Source: Patescibacteria group bacterium
GTDB lineage: Bacteria; Patescibacteriota; Minisyncoccia; Phycocordibacterales; UBA2100
Assembly: GCA_024654485.1 (NCBI GenBank)
Contig: JANLHO010000057.1
Coordinates: 1 to 38,422, forward strand
DNA: 38,422 nt
Direction of reading: 5' to 3'
The translations under genes were made by a program, and so were the position numbers. Each line of letters opens with the position of its first letter. The stretch's first letter is position 1. Under the pieces are notes generated by a model that saw only the letters and a program-made list of their open reading frames with translations, searched no databases and was not told the origin of the DNA. Positions 29,790 to 37,216 of the stretch are shown one piece after another.

Positions 29790-29863
29790 ACTGTCATGGC
29801 TTTTTTGCTTGCCCCGTAGCTCCGCCGAAGGCGGATGGTACCGGGGTTCTCCACGAGGCTCAT
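29786..29863 (-). CDS. Candidate leader ORF translationally coupled to smpB
   Basis: ATG 29863 lies 6 bases after TG-A-TATAGT (box 29870-29875, minus strand), the leaderless layout. The frame MSLVENPGTIRLRRSYGASK plus KAMTV ends in TGA that overlaps the smpB ATG. It encloses an AACCCCG...CGGGGCA hairpin, with a TCCGCC-GAA-GGCGGA stem inside. smpB itself has no box at leaderless distance, so translation of smpB probably depends on termination of this ORF. Confidence 0.5.
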   Translation of the reverse strand: MSLVENPGTIRLRRSYGASKKAMTV

Positions 29864-29888
29864 GCGAAGACTATATCATCCGCGTGTC

Positions 29889-31460
29889 TCAAGCGGCTTT
29901 GCTTTTGGCTCCATCCCCAAATTCTTCCAAAACATCCTCACTCCTGCCAAGCGCGAGCATGTATGCGGAAATCTGTGCAAAATCCCGCAACTTCGCACGT
30001 TTTTCTTCGCGCCTCTCCATAAAGTTACTTGATCCCTCCTTATCCCGTCTACCGGTGACGGTCAGTATCACGGGCTCTCCCTGATATCCCCCTGTAGCTG
30101 ACGCTGAGCGGGTCTCAAATGCACACAGACCGCGATCCATAAGTAGCTTTACTACGGCGCGCTCGTGGGGCCTCAAGAGCTCGTCGGCCTCGCTTGGGCC
30201 AACCCCCTTTTCGCCATTACGCTCGGCAAGAACATCAGCCACCCCTCGCATCTGCTCATCTGTGAAGTTGGAGAGAAATTCATTCGCGAGTCCCATATAC
30301 GTCGTGTCTTGCAGAGTGCCGGGGTTTTCCCACGCGTTTATCTTCTGCTTTAGGTAATACGGGTCCAGCCCTCTCTGCATTGCTACGATGATATCCATCA
30401 TTATTGAAACATGGTCCCTGTTTTCATAGACGACGTACGTCGGTGATTTTCCGGCCGCGTCCGCTGCTTTTATCAGGTCGTTCGTTCCCCCCTCCATGTC
30501 TATAGGAACAAAACCATCGTTCACACCTGCATAAACCTTATGCTTGTCGCCGACCGGAAGGTACTCAAGGTTATTTATTTGCGTGAACTCTGCTATCAAT
30601 TTGTGGTACTCATATTTTGTCATTCCCGTGCGCTCCAAGTATTGCGCCAGATACTCCACCACCCATGTGGAGAACATGCCATACGCTATGCTAATGCCGG
30701 GAGACACGGCAATGAACTCATCCACCGGCCGCCCCCGCTCTTTCCCTATCTGGTTGGCCGTGTAGTAGCCCAGGTGAGTCCCCGCGGAATAGGAGAAGAT
30801 TTTTATCTTTTTGTTGGGATATTGCGCGATGATGTGGTCAACCGCCTCTTTGACGGCCAGTGTAGCGCGAATGCATTGCTCGGGAGTGTAGCCCGCTATT
30901 CCCGCAGGCCCGTTGAACACGAACGCCGTACCTTCTTTGGGTAAGGAGTCAAGTACTCCCGGGACCCCCAAGAACCTTGCTGCCGCGTCTTTCGCTCTTT
31001 CTGCGATCGTCGTTGTCCCCAGTATTTTCTTCATGTCACTTTCCTGATAGGCGCTTCCGAGTCCGGGAAAGCATATCCATATCACATCATCATCCGAATG
31101 CTCTATCTTGCTGATAGTGAAGGACTCGTATTTTATCGGGTCATTATGGCCTTCTATAATAGTTTGTCGCGTGTCTGGCGCGAACATTCGCTCAAACATG
31201 CCTGCGTGCTTCTCCCTCTCCCTGCGCTCCATGTAATCTGCCTCAAATTGGCCCATGGGGATAGCGGAGAGATCCCTTTCATTTACGGAGTTGCGAGGGT
31301 ATTTTCGTGCTCCGAAAGAAGCCCAAGCGGAAGTACGCTCTTCGGGCTTCGTAGAGACGAATTTCCTACCCTCGCCCTCCTCCATCTTTTCACCAAGATA
31401 AGGCGCAGGGATTTCCAAGCCGCTCTTGCGGTGGGTACTCCCCCCTCCTTCCAGTCTCAT
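29889..31460 (-). CDS. Alpha/beta-hydrolase-like protein of unknown function
   Basis: 523 residues. A charged N-terminal region (about 20-100) precedes an alpha/beta-hydrolase core: VIWICFPGLGSAYQ (oxyanion-side strand), KIKIFSYSAGTHLGYYTANQI with nucleophile elbow S225, and YVVYENRDHVSIMMD holding a likely catalytic histidine. The C-terminal 130 residues are helical and unassigned. There is no signal peptide. The substrate is unknown. The start ATG 31460 has TG-A-TATTCT 8 bases upstream; a frame to 31511 exists. It precedes the smpB leader ORF on the same strand. Confidence 0.65.
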   Translation of the reverse strand: MRLEGGGSTHRKSGLEIPAPYLGEKMEEGEGRKFVSTKPEERTSAWASFGARKYPRNSVNERDLSAIPMGQFEADYMERREREKHAGMFERMFAPDTRQTIIEGHNDPIKYESFTISKIEHSDDDVIWICFPGLGSAYQESDMKKILGTTTIAERAKDAAARFLGVPGVLDSLPKEGTAFVFNGPAGIAGYTPEQCIRATLAVKEAVDHIIAQYPNKKIKIFSYSAGTHLGYYTANQIGKERGRPVDEFIAVSPGISIAYGMFSTWVVEYLAQYLERTGMTKYEYHKLIAEFTQINNLEYLPVGDKHKVYAGVNDGFVPIDMEGGTNDLIKAADAAGKSPTYVVYENRDHVSIMMDIIVAMQRGLDPYYLKQKINAWENPGTLQDTTYMGLANEFLSNFTDEQMRGVADVLAERNGEKGVGPSEADELLRPHERAVVKLLMDRGLCAFETRSASATGGYQGEPVILTVTGRRDKEGSSNFMERREEKRAKLRDFAQISAYMLALGRSEDVLEEFGDGAKSKAA

Positions 31461-31561
31461 ATAAGGAAAGAATATCACCGAATCCGGCCAGAAAAAACAC
31501 GGTGCGCGCATGCGCCCAAGCCGAGATTTCGCTTAGGATCATGAGCACTAAATGACGTCAC

Positions 31562-31924
31562 TTACCATTGAGAGATCCCTGCGACAATAGGAAGCAGTGA
31601 TAAAAATACCAAAAAAATTGTAGAAGCGTTCGGTGGAATGTCTAAACCAAACCACCGTAGCGCATAGTGGTCTATGCATCCTTTGCTGTAAGTAGGTTGG
31701 CGCTCAGTTTGTCTATATTGATTTTCCCACACGGTGAAAGGGCATCCCCCGTATGTACGCCACGACCACTGTATTACCACCGCGAGCACCAATGCTCCAA
31801 TCGCCACGAATCTTCCGGAGACGGGAGGGTTGCCCCACAACAGCGAGAACGAAACGGCGGGTGATCCGACAACAAATGTTGTAAATAAAAAAGTATGAGT
31901 AAACAAAACAATCTTGGAACGCAT
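31562..31924 (-). CDS. Membrane protein, DUF2784-like
   Basis: 120 residues with three to four hydrophobic helices (about 5-27, 36-55, 99-117). The loop YGGCPFTVWENQYRQ...YSKGCIDHYALRWFGLDIP resembles the G-x-CPLTxxE pattern of DUF2784 proteins; the role is unknown. TATAGC lies 6 bases before the ATG on the minus strand, a weak but correctly spaced -10. It is divergent from the lipase-like gene. Confidence 0.6.
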   Translation of the reverse strand: MRSKIVLFTHTFLFTTFVVGSPAVSFSLLWGNPPVSGRFVAIGALVLAVVIQWSWRTYGGCPFTVWENQYRQTERQPTYSKGCIDHYALRWFGLDIPPNASTIFLVFLSLLPIVAGISQW

Positions 31925-32006
31925 ACGGCCGCTATACTTTTGTGAGAGCTATGGTCAAAACTATATCCTACATTCCCCGCGGCGTCTTGCGCGGTATGAT
32001 GTGGGC

Positions 32007-32720
32007 ATGGCGCGCGCGAAAAATACGGAGCCGGGGGAGAAGACGTGGGCTTGGCTCAAGGAGATATGGCGCTTGTTGACGAAATACGCATACGCGGCGC
32101 TATACCGGCATCCGCCTGCGTACTACCTCGGCCTCGCGCAAGACGGCAAGGCACCGCTGGTGCTTTTGCCCGGCCTGACAAATGGATGGTCCACCATGAA
32201 GTACCTCGCCGACAAGCTGGCGCGTCGCGGACACCCCGTCTACATCATCGGGGAGCTTGGCAGCAATATGCAGGCCGTTTCCTCGGCCTCCCACATTGCC
32301 CATTCCTTCATAGAGAGGCATGACCTCCGCGGGGTCATCCTCGTAGCGCATAGCAAAGGAGGCTTGGTGGGGAAGTATTATCTTATGCACGAGAATGCGA
32401 ATGAGCGCGTTCGCGGCATGGTAGCTATCGCCGCGCCCTTCGGCGGCTCGCGTCCGGCGAGAGCGCTCCCGCTTGAAGTGTTTAAGGAGCTTAGCCAAGA
32501 CAGTCCGCTTTTGCGTGAGCTTGCGGAGAGTGTCCAGGTCAACTCCCGCATAGTTTCCATATATCCGGCATACGACACCCACGCGCTCATTCCGGATGGC
32601 AGCCGCCTTGAAGGCGCGCTTGGAAATGTGGAGATACAGACAGGCGGACACAACGCGCTGCTCTTTGACGGCCGCGTCGTCCGCGAGACAATCCATGCGA
32701 TAGAGAAGCTCTCGGCATAG
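32007..32720 (+). CDS. Lipase/esterase-like alpha/beta hydrolase
   Basis: 237 residues. PLVLLPGLTNGWSTMKYLADKL is the oxyanion region; LVAHSKGGLVGKYYL has the nucleophile elbow G-like AHSKGG with S116; TGGHNALLFD near 216-225 supplies the likely histidine. It resembles PGAP1/triacylglycerol-lipase-type enzymes acting on lipids. There is no signal peptide, but a hydrophobic helix near 25-42 may touch the membrane. The start is ATG 32007 (MARAKNTE), since TATGAT (31995-32000) is 6 bases upstream; the frame is open to 31914. Confidence 0.8.
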   Translation: MARAKNTEPGEKTWAWLKEIWRLLTKYAYAALYRHPPAYYLGLAQDGKAPLVLLPGLTNGWSTMKYLADKLARRGHPVYIIGELGSNMQAVSSASHIAHSFIERHDLRGVILVAHSKGGLVGKYYLMHENANERVRGMVAIAAPFGGSRPARALPLEVFKELSQDSPLLRELAESVQVNSRIVSIYPAYDTHALIPDGSRLEGALGNVEIQTGGHNALLFDGRVVRETIHAIEKLSA

Positions 32721-32800
32721 CGCTCTCTCTCACGGCCGGCGTTTATCAGACGTCTTTTTCTCTTTGAATCAATGCGCGATTATGTATAATGCGCGTCTAT

Positions 32801-34738
32801 ATGGCAGCTCCTCTTCCACCGCAGAAAAAGCAGCAGTCCAAGGGAGGCGCCGGTACTCCCGCGCCGAAAGGCCCCTCGCTATGGGCGCAAATGGCGGCGG
32901 CGCTCGCCATCTTCCTCATGCTATCCTTTGGCTACTCGCTCGTTCGTCAGTACATCACCGACGAGATAGAGGAAGTCCCCATTTCGCAGATAGCGTCCGA
33001 CATAGACGCGGGCAAGATATCCTCCATATCCGTCGCGGGCAACAAGATCACGGCCACATACACCGATGAGAGCGAGAAGACATCGCGCAAGGAAACCGAA
33101 AGTTCGCTCACGCAGACCCTCTCGGATTACGGTCTTGCACCGGAGCGACTGGCCGGCGTAAACATAACCATCCAAGACGAAGGCGGACTGCGCTTCTGGG
33201 CGCTCACACTTTTGCCGATAATCGTCCCCATACTCTTTCTGTTCGGCATTATCTGGTATCTCTCGCGCCAGATGCGCGGCGCGGGCATGCAGGCCTTCAC
33301 CTTCGGACGCTCAATGGCTCGGCTCACTTCGCCGGAAGATCAGGGGCAAAAGGTGACCTTCAAGGACGTGGCGGGAGCAAAAGAGGCCAAGGACGAGCTC
33401 ACGGAGATAGTTGATTTCCTCAAGAATCCAAAGAAATTCATACAGATAGGGGCGCGCATACCCAAAGGGGTACTCCTAATGGGCGCGCCGGGGACGGGCA
33501 AGACACTGCTCGCACGCGCCGTCGCGGGCGAGGCGGGCGTGCCTTTCTTCTCCATCTCCGGCTCGGAATTCGTGGAGATGTTCGTGGGCGTCGGCGCATC
33601 CCGCGTGCGCGACCTTTTTGCGACGGCGAAGAAGGCCGCGCCCGCCATCATATTCCTTGATGAGATAGACGCCGTCGGGCGCGTGCGCGGCACGGGCGTC
33701 GGCGGCGGCAATGACGAGCGCGAGCAGACTCTCAATCAGATACTCGTGGAGATGGACGGATTTGAACCCAACGAGAAGGTCATAGTCATGGCGGCGACAA
33801 ACCGCCCCGACGTCCTTGACCCCGCGCTCGTCCGCCCCGGCAGATTTGACCGCCGCGTCGTCATAGACCTGCCCGACAGGAAGGACAGGGAAGAGATACT
33901 CGCGATACACGCGCGCCAGAAGCCGCTCGGTGCCGATGTGAAGCTCTCCGTCATCGCGGAGCGCACGCCGGGCTTCTCCGGCGCGGATCTCGCCAATCTC
34001 ATGAACGAAGGCGCAATACTCGCCGCGCGGGAGAACAGAAAAGAGCTGGCGCAATTTGACCTAATCCGCTCAATAGAGAAGGTGATGCTCGGCCCCGAGC
34101 GCAGGAGCCACATCCTCAACAGAAAAGAGAAGGAGATAACCGCCTACCACGAGGGCGGGCACGCGCTAGTCGCCTCCATCCTGCCGTATGCCGACCCCGT
34201 GCACAAGATATCCATAATCAGCCGCGGCCGCGCCGCCGGATACACGCTCAAGCTGCCTTTTGAGGATAAGAAGATGCAATCGCGCAAGGAATTTCTGGAC
34301 GACATCGCCGTTTCCTTGGGTGGCTACGCGGCGGAGAAAATGGTATTCGGCGACATCACGACCGGCGCGTCCAACGACCTGCAGGTTTTGACCGCGCTCG
34401 CGCGCAACATGGTCACGCGCTACGGCATGTCCGACAAGATGGGCCCGCTCGCTTTTGACAGCGCTCAGGGCAAAGCGCTCTTCGGGCAGGGCGTGGAGGG
34501 GGGCGAGCAGTCGCAGGAGGTCGCGGCGCAGATAGACGCGGAGGTGAAGAAAATAGTGGAAGGTGCGCGCAAAAAGGCGGAAAGCATACTGAATAAAAAC
34601 CGCAAGGCGCTGGACGCCATCGCGGCCAAGCTCATGGAGGTGGAAACTCTGGAACGCGACGATTTTGAAAAGCTCCTCATCGCGCACGGGATAACTCCTA
34701 AGAAAAAACAAGACATTGAGCATCAACCTATAGCCTGA
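32801..34738 (+). CDS. ftsH: ATP-dependent zinc metalloprotease FtsH
   Basis: Membrane AAA+ protease for quality control. 645 residues: transmembrane helices at about 27-45 and 131-151 flank a small external domain; Walker A GAPGTGKT (228-235), Walker B IIFLDEID, SRH NRPDVLDPALVRPGRFDR; zinc site HEGGH (450-454, instead of the common HEAGH) and GGYAAEKMVFGDITTGASNDL. The start ATG 32801 is 10 bases after TATAAT (32785-32790); the ATG at 32789 overlaps the box. The C terminus is short but normal. Confidence 0.97.
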   Translation: MAAPLPPQKKQQSKGGAGTPAPKGPSLWAQMAAALAIFLMLSFGYSLVRQYITDEIEEVPISQIASDIDAGKISSISVAGNKITATYTDESEKTSRKETESSLTQTLSDYGLAPERLAGVNITIQDEGGLRFWALTLLPIIVPILFLFGIIWYLSRQMRGAGMQAFTFGRSMARLTSPEDQGQKVTFKDVAGAKEAKDELTEIVDFLKNPKKFIQIGARIPKGVLLMGAPGTGKTLLARAVAGEAGVPFFSISGSEFVEMFVGVGASRVRDLFATAKKAAPAIIFLDEIDAVGRVRGTGVGGGNDEREQTLNQILVEMDGFEPNEKVIVMAATNRPDVLDPALVRPGRFDRRVVIDLPDRKDREEILAIHARQKPLGADVKLSVIAERTPGFSGADLANLMNEGAILAARENRKELAQFDLIRSIEKVMLGPERRSHILNRKEKEITAYHEGGHALVASILPYADPVHKISIISRGRAAGYTLKLPFEDKKMQSRKEFLDDIAVSLGGYAAEKMVFGDITTGASNDLQVLTALARNMVTRYGMSDKMGPLAFDSAQGKALFGQGVEGGEQSQEVAAQIDAEVKKIVEGARKKAESILNKNRKALDAIAAKLMEVETLERDDFEKLLIAHGITPKKKQDIEHQPIA

Positions 34739-34743
34739 CGAAG

Positions 34744-34763
34744 CCCCGACGCTTTGGTCGGGG
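34744..34763 (+). terminator. Hairpin after ftsH
   Basis: CCCCGAC (34744-34750), a 6-base loop and GTCGGGG (34757-34763) lie directly after the ftsH stop. There is no T-run, so it may stabilise the 3' end rather than terminate. Confidence 0.4.
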
Positions 34764-34850
34764 TCCCGCCCGCTACGCGCGTCGGGAAAGAAGGAGGACA
34801 TAGAGCACGCTCCTTTGGCATAGTTGCGCCTTGGTCGCGCGGAGCAGAAG

Positions 34851-34962
34851 ACGGCCGGCGGGATAGTATTTCTCCGGGTACGGATTTTTCCAGCAGGAAA
34901 AATCCTCGGGCTTCGCGCCGCCGCGCTGCAGAGCCCTTCCAAAATACTATCCCGCCGGCCGT
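34851..34962. repeat. Nested perfect inverted repeat between ftsH and pyrC
   Basis: Outer arms of 21 bp (34851-34871, starting ACGGCCGGCGGGATAGTATT, and 34942-34962) are perfect. Inside is a second perfect 10-bp hairpin GGATTTTTCC-AGCA-GGAAAAATCC (34882-34905). It lies 5 bases from the pyrC stop in a convergent gap. It could be a bidirectional 3'-end structure or the footprint of a small palindromic mobile unit. Confidence 0.75.
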
Positions 34963-34966
34963 ACTC

Positions 34967-36055
34967 TTACGGCCGTAGCCGCCAACGCATTGTCTCGTTG
35001 CCGAGCCCGTGCCGGGCGCTGGCCACGGGCCATATGTTCACTCCTTCGTCGGTGACTACCGCTTCCGTGACCTGCCAGTCTTTCTTCTCCAGCGTTATTT
35101 TGTTTTCATCAGGTTCCAGTCCGAAAAATCGCGGGCCGTTCGCCGAGAGAAAATCTTCAAGCTTGTCCAATGCGCCTATCTCATCAAAAACCTGCGCGTA
35201 CATCTCCACCGCGACGGGGGAATTGAAAACGCCGAAGGCGCAGCACGATGAGAATTTCTTATTCTCCGGATGCGGCGCGGAGTCGGTGCCGGCGGAAACG
35301 AAAGGCAGACCTTTTTTTATCATCTCGCGCAATCTTTCGCGGTCCTCGCGTCGCTTCACCAGAGGTTTGCAGTGCAGGAGGGCGCGGTAGCCGCCGGAGA
35401 ATGCTTGAGTGCGGTCGTACATAAGATGATGGGGGGTCACTGTAGCGACGAGCTTGCCTTCCTTGCCGTTTTTTTCCATGAAATCTATCGCCTCGGTGGT
35501 ACTCATGTGCTCCAGCGATACTTTCAGCTCGGAGTATGTGTCCAAGAGGCGGGGCAGGGTGTCGGCGATGAAAAGCTTCTCGCCGTCATACGGGTCTTCT
35601 TCCTCGTCTTGGTCGTTTAGGTGTACTTCGCCGTGCAAGAGGAGCGGCATCCCGAGGCGCTCCATCTCTTTCAGTACATCTTTCGCCTCCAGAATGTTGC
35701 GGTAACCCCATTGCGAGTTGGTGGTGGCGCCGAAGGGATATGATTTGACGCCGTATATCCGCACGCCCTCCGCTCCGACAGCCCCGCGCTCTATCTCCGC
35801 AGGCGTCAGATTCTTCGTGAGATAAAAGGTCATGAGGGGGTCAAATCCGCCGGCACTTTCCGGAACGGCCTCTCGTATTTCTCCATAGTATTCAATTGCG
35901 GTACCAAGCGTATCAATAGGCGGCTCGGTATTGGGCATGATGATGGCGTGGCCGAATCGCTCGGCGGAGTAGGGCGTCACGGCGCGCAATACGGAGCCGC
36001 GCCGCAGATGCAAATGCGAATCAAACGGCTTGCGGATGGTAATTGAGTCGGTCAT
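34967..36055 (-). CDS. pyrC: Dihydroorotase (class II, PyrC type)
   Basis: Cyclises carbamoyl-aspartate to dihydroorotate in pyrimidine synthesis. The two-zinc site is complete: HxH at H14/H16 (FDSHLHLR), carbamylated lysine K104 (YGVKSYPFGATTNS), H141 (LLHGEVH), H183 (LEHMST) and D258 (GTDSAPH). 362 residues, as in E. coli PyrC. The frame is open to 36232, but the ATG at 36055 fits homology and TG-A-TATACT lies 7 bases upstream. It is divergent from pyrB, the preceding step of the pathway. Confidence 0.96.
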   Translation of the reverse strand: MTDSITIRKPFDSHLHLRRGSVLRAVTPYSAERFGHAIIMPNTEPPIDTLGTAIEYYGEIREAVPESAGGFDPLMTFYLTKNLTPAEIERGAVGAEGVRIYGVKSYPFGATTNSQWGYRNILEAKDVLKEMERLGMPLLLHGEVHLNDQDEEEDPYDGEKLFIADTLPRLLDTYSELKVSLEHMSTTEAIDFMEKNGKEGKLVATVTPHHLMYDRTQAFSGGYRALLHCKPLVKRREDRERLREMIKKGLPFVSAGTDSAPHPENKKFSSCCAFGVFNSPVAVEMYAQVFDEIGALDKLEDFLSANGPRFFGLEPDENKITLEKKDWQVTEAVVTDEGVNIWPVASARHGLGNETMRWRLRP

Positions 36056-36114
36056 TGCGGCCAGTATATCACCCGACCCAATGCTCGGACTAATTAGGGC
36101 GCGATAAGGCATAC

Positions 36115-36158
36115 GCCACTTGTTTATAATCCGCGGGCGCGGATTATAAACAAGTGGC
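36115..36158. repeat. Perfect 20-bp inverted repeat in the pyrC-pyrB gap
   Basis: GCCACTTGTTTATAATCCGC (36115-36134) and its complement (36139-36158) enclose GGGC. TATAAT occurs in both strands of the stem. It lies 60 bases upstream of pyrC and 110 upstream of pyrB. It may be a cruciform, an operator, or a terminator for divergent leakage; there is no T-run. Confidence 0.7.
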
Positions 36159-36214
36159 CGTTCTTCTGTCTCGGCTGTTCTAAAACACATGCCTTTGCGC
36201 GGCTTGCGCGCGGG

Positions 36215-36262
36215 AGTATACCCCCACACCAACTTTGTACAAAGTTGGTGTGGGGGTATACT
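36215..36262. promoter_or_regulatory. 48-nt perfect palindrome carrying the pyrB -10 box
   Basis: 36215-36262 is exactly self-complementary (AGTATACCCCCACACCAACT then TTGT and the mirror half). The right edge is TATACT (36257-36262), 8 bases before the pyrB ATG; the left edge gives the same box on the minus strand, facing pyrC. It is of the same family as 19993-20040 and 27686-27723. Confidence 0.8.
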
Positions 36263-36270
36263 TTCTCCCG

Positions 36271-37176
36271 ATGCAACACCTCATAGAGACGCAGCAATTC
36301 ACGCGGGAGTCCCTGAAGGAGCTCTTCAAGCTGGCGTCGTCCCTTGAGGGCAGGCGCGAGGAATCGCTCAAGGGCCTGATCATGGCCTCTCTTTTTTTCG
36401 CACCCTCTACTCGCACACGATTGTCGTTTGAGTCGGCCATGTACCGTCTAGGCGGCCATGTCATAACCGTTGACGGCGACGGGTCGTCGTCGCAGTCAAA
36501 GGGCGAGACCCTGGAGGATGCAATAAAGGTCATCAACCATTACGCCGATATTATAGTTATGCGCCATGGCGAAGTAGGCGCGGCCACTCGCGCGGCCGAA
36601 GTATCCGGCGTCCCCGTCATCAACGCGGGAGACGGCAACATGGGCCAGCATCCTACTCAGGCGCTCCTTGATCTATATACCATCCAGCGCGAACTGAAGC
36701 GCGAGGATGACATCCACATCGCTTTTGTCGGAAATCTCAAGTACTACCGTTCGGCGCGTTCGCTCGCGTACCTCTTGAGCAAATACAATGATATACGCAT
36801 AACGTTCATCTCCTCTCCGGAGCTTGTCATGGGCGACGACGTCAAGACGCACCTCAAAGAGAACAATATACCGTTCACCGAAACGGAGAATATGGCCGAA
36901 GGCATCAAGGACGCCGACGTCGTATATCAGACCCGCATCGCCAAGGAGTGGATACCCGACAAAAATGAGTACGAAAAACAGCGCGGTCGCTACATAATCA
37001 CGCGCGCCGTGGCCGACGCCATGAAAGATGATGCCATCATCATTCATCCCTTGCCGCGCGTAGGAGAGATAGAAGCCGAAGTGGACGCCTCACCTCACGC
37101 GGTATATTTCAGGCAAGTCGGCTACGGCCTCATCGTCCGGATGGCGCTTCTTAAGACGATACTCGGCGGGAAATAA
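36271..37176 (+). CDS. pyrB: Aspartate carbamoyltransferase catalytic subunit
   Basis: Joins carbamoyl phosphate and aspartate, committing step of pyrimidine synthesis. FFAPSTRTRLSFESAM has the carbamoyl-phosphate motif STRTR (46-50); INAGDGNMGQHPTQALLDLYTI and HPLPRVGEIEAEVD are the other signatures. 301 residues from ATG 36271; an upstream frame to 36235 would run through the palindrome. I see no pyrI regulatory subunit. Confidence 0.96.
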   Translation: MQHLIETQQFTRESLKELFKLASSLEGRREESLKGLIMASLFFAPSTRTRLSFESAMYRLGGHVITVDGDGSSSQSKGETLEDAIKVINHYADIIVMRHGEVGAATRAAEVSGVPVINAGDGNMGQHPTQALLDLYTIQRELKREDDIHIAFVGNLKYYRSARSLAYLLSKYNDIRITFISSPELVMGDDVKTHLKENNIPFTETENMAEGIKDADVVYQTRIAKEWIPDKNEYEKQRGRYIITRAVADAMKDDAIIIHPLPRVGEIEAEVDASPHAVYFRQVGYGLIVRMALLKTILGGK

Positions 37177-37216
37177 GCCAGTTCGCGCACGACGCGATAA
37201 ATGATATTGTGTCGGG

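Noticed and set aside
33476..34054. Long frame antisense to ftsH
   Set aside because: It lies fully inside conserved AAA coding sequence, has no start context and looks like a shadow.
36235..36270. Twelve-residue N-terminal extension of pyrB
   Set aside because: It would translate the palindrome that contains the -10 box; family homology starts at ATG 36271.
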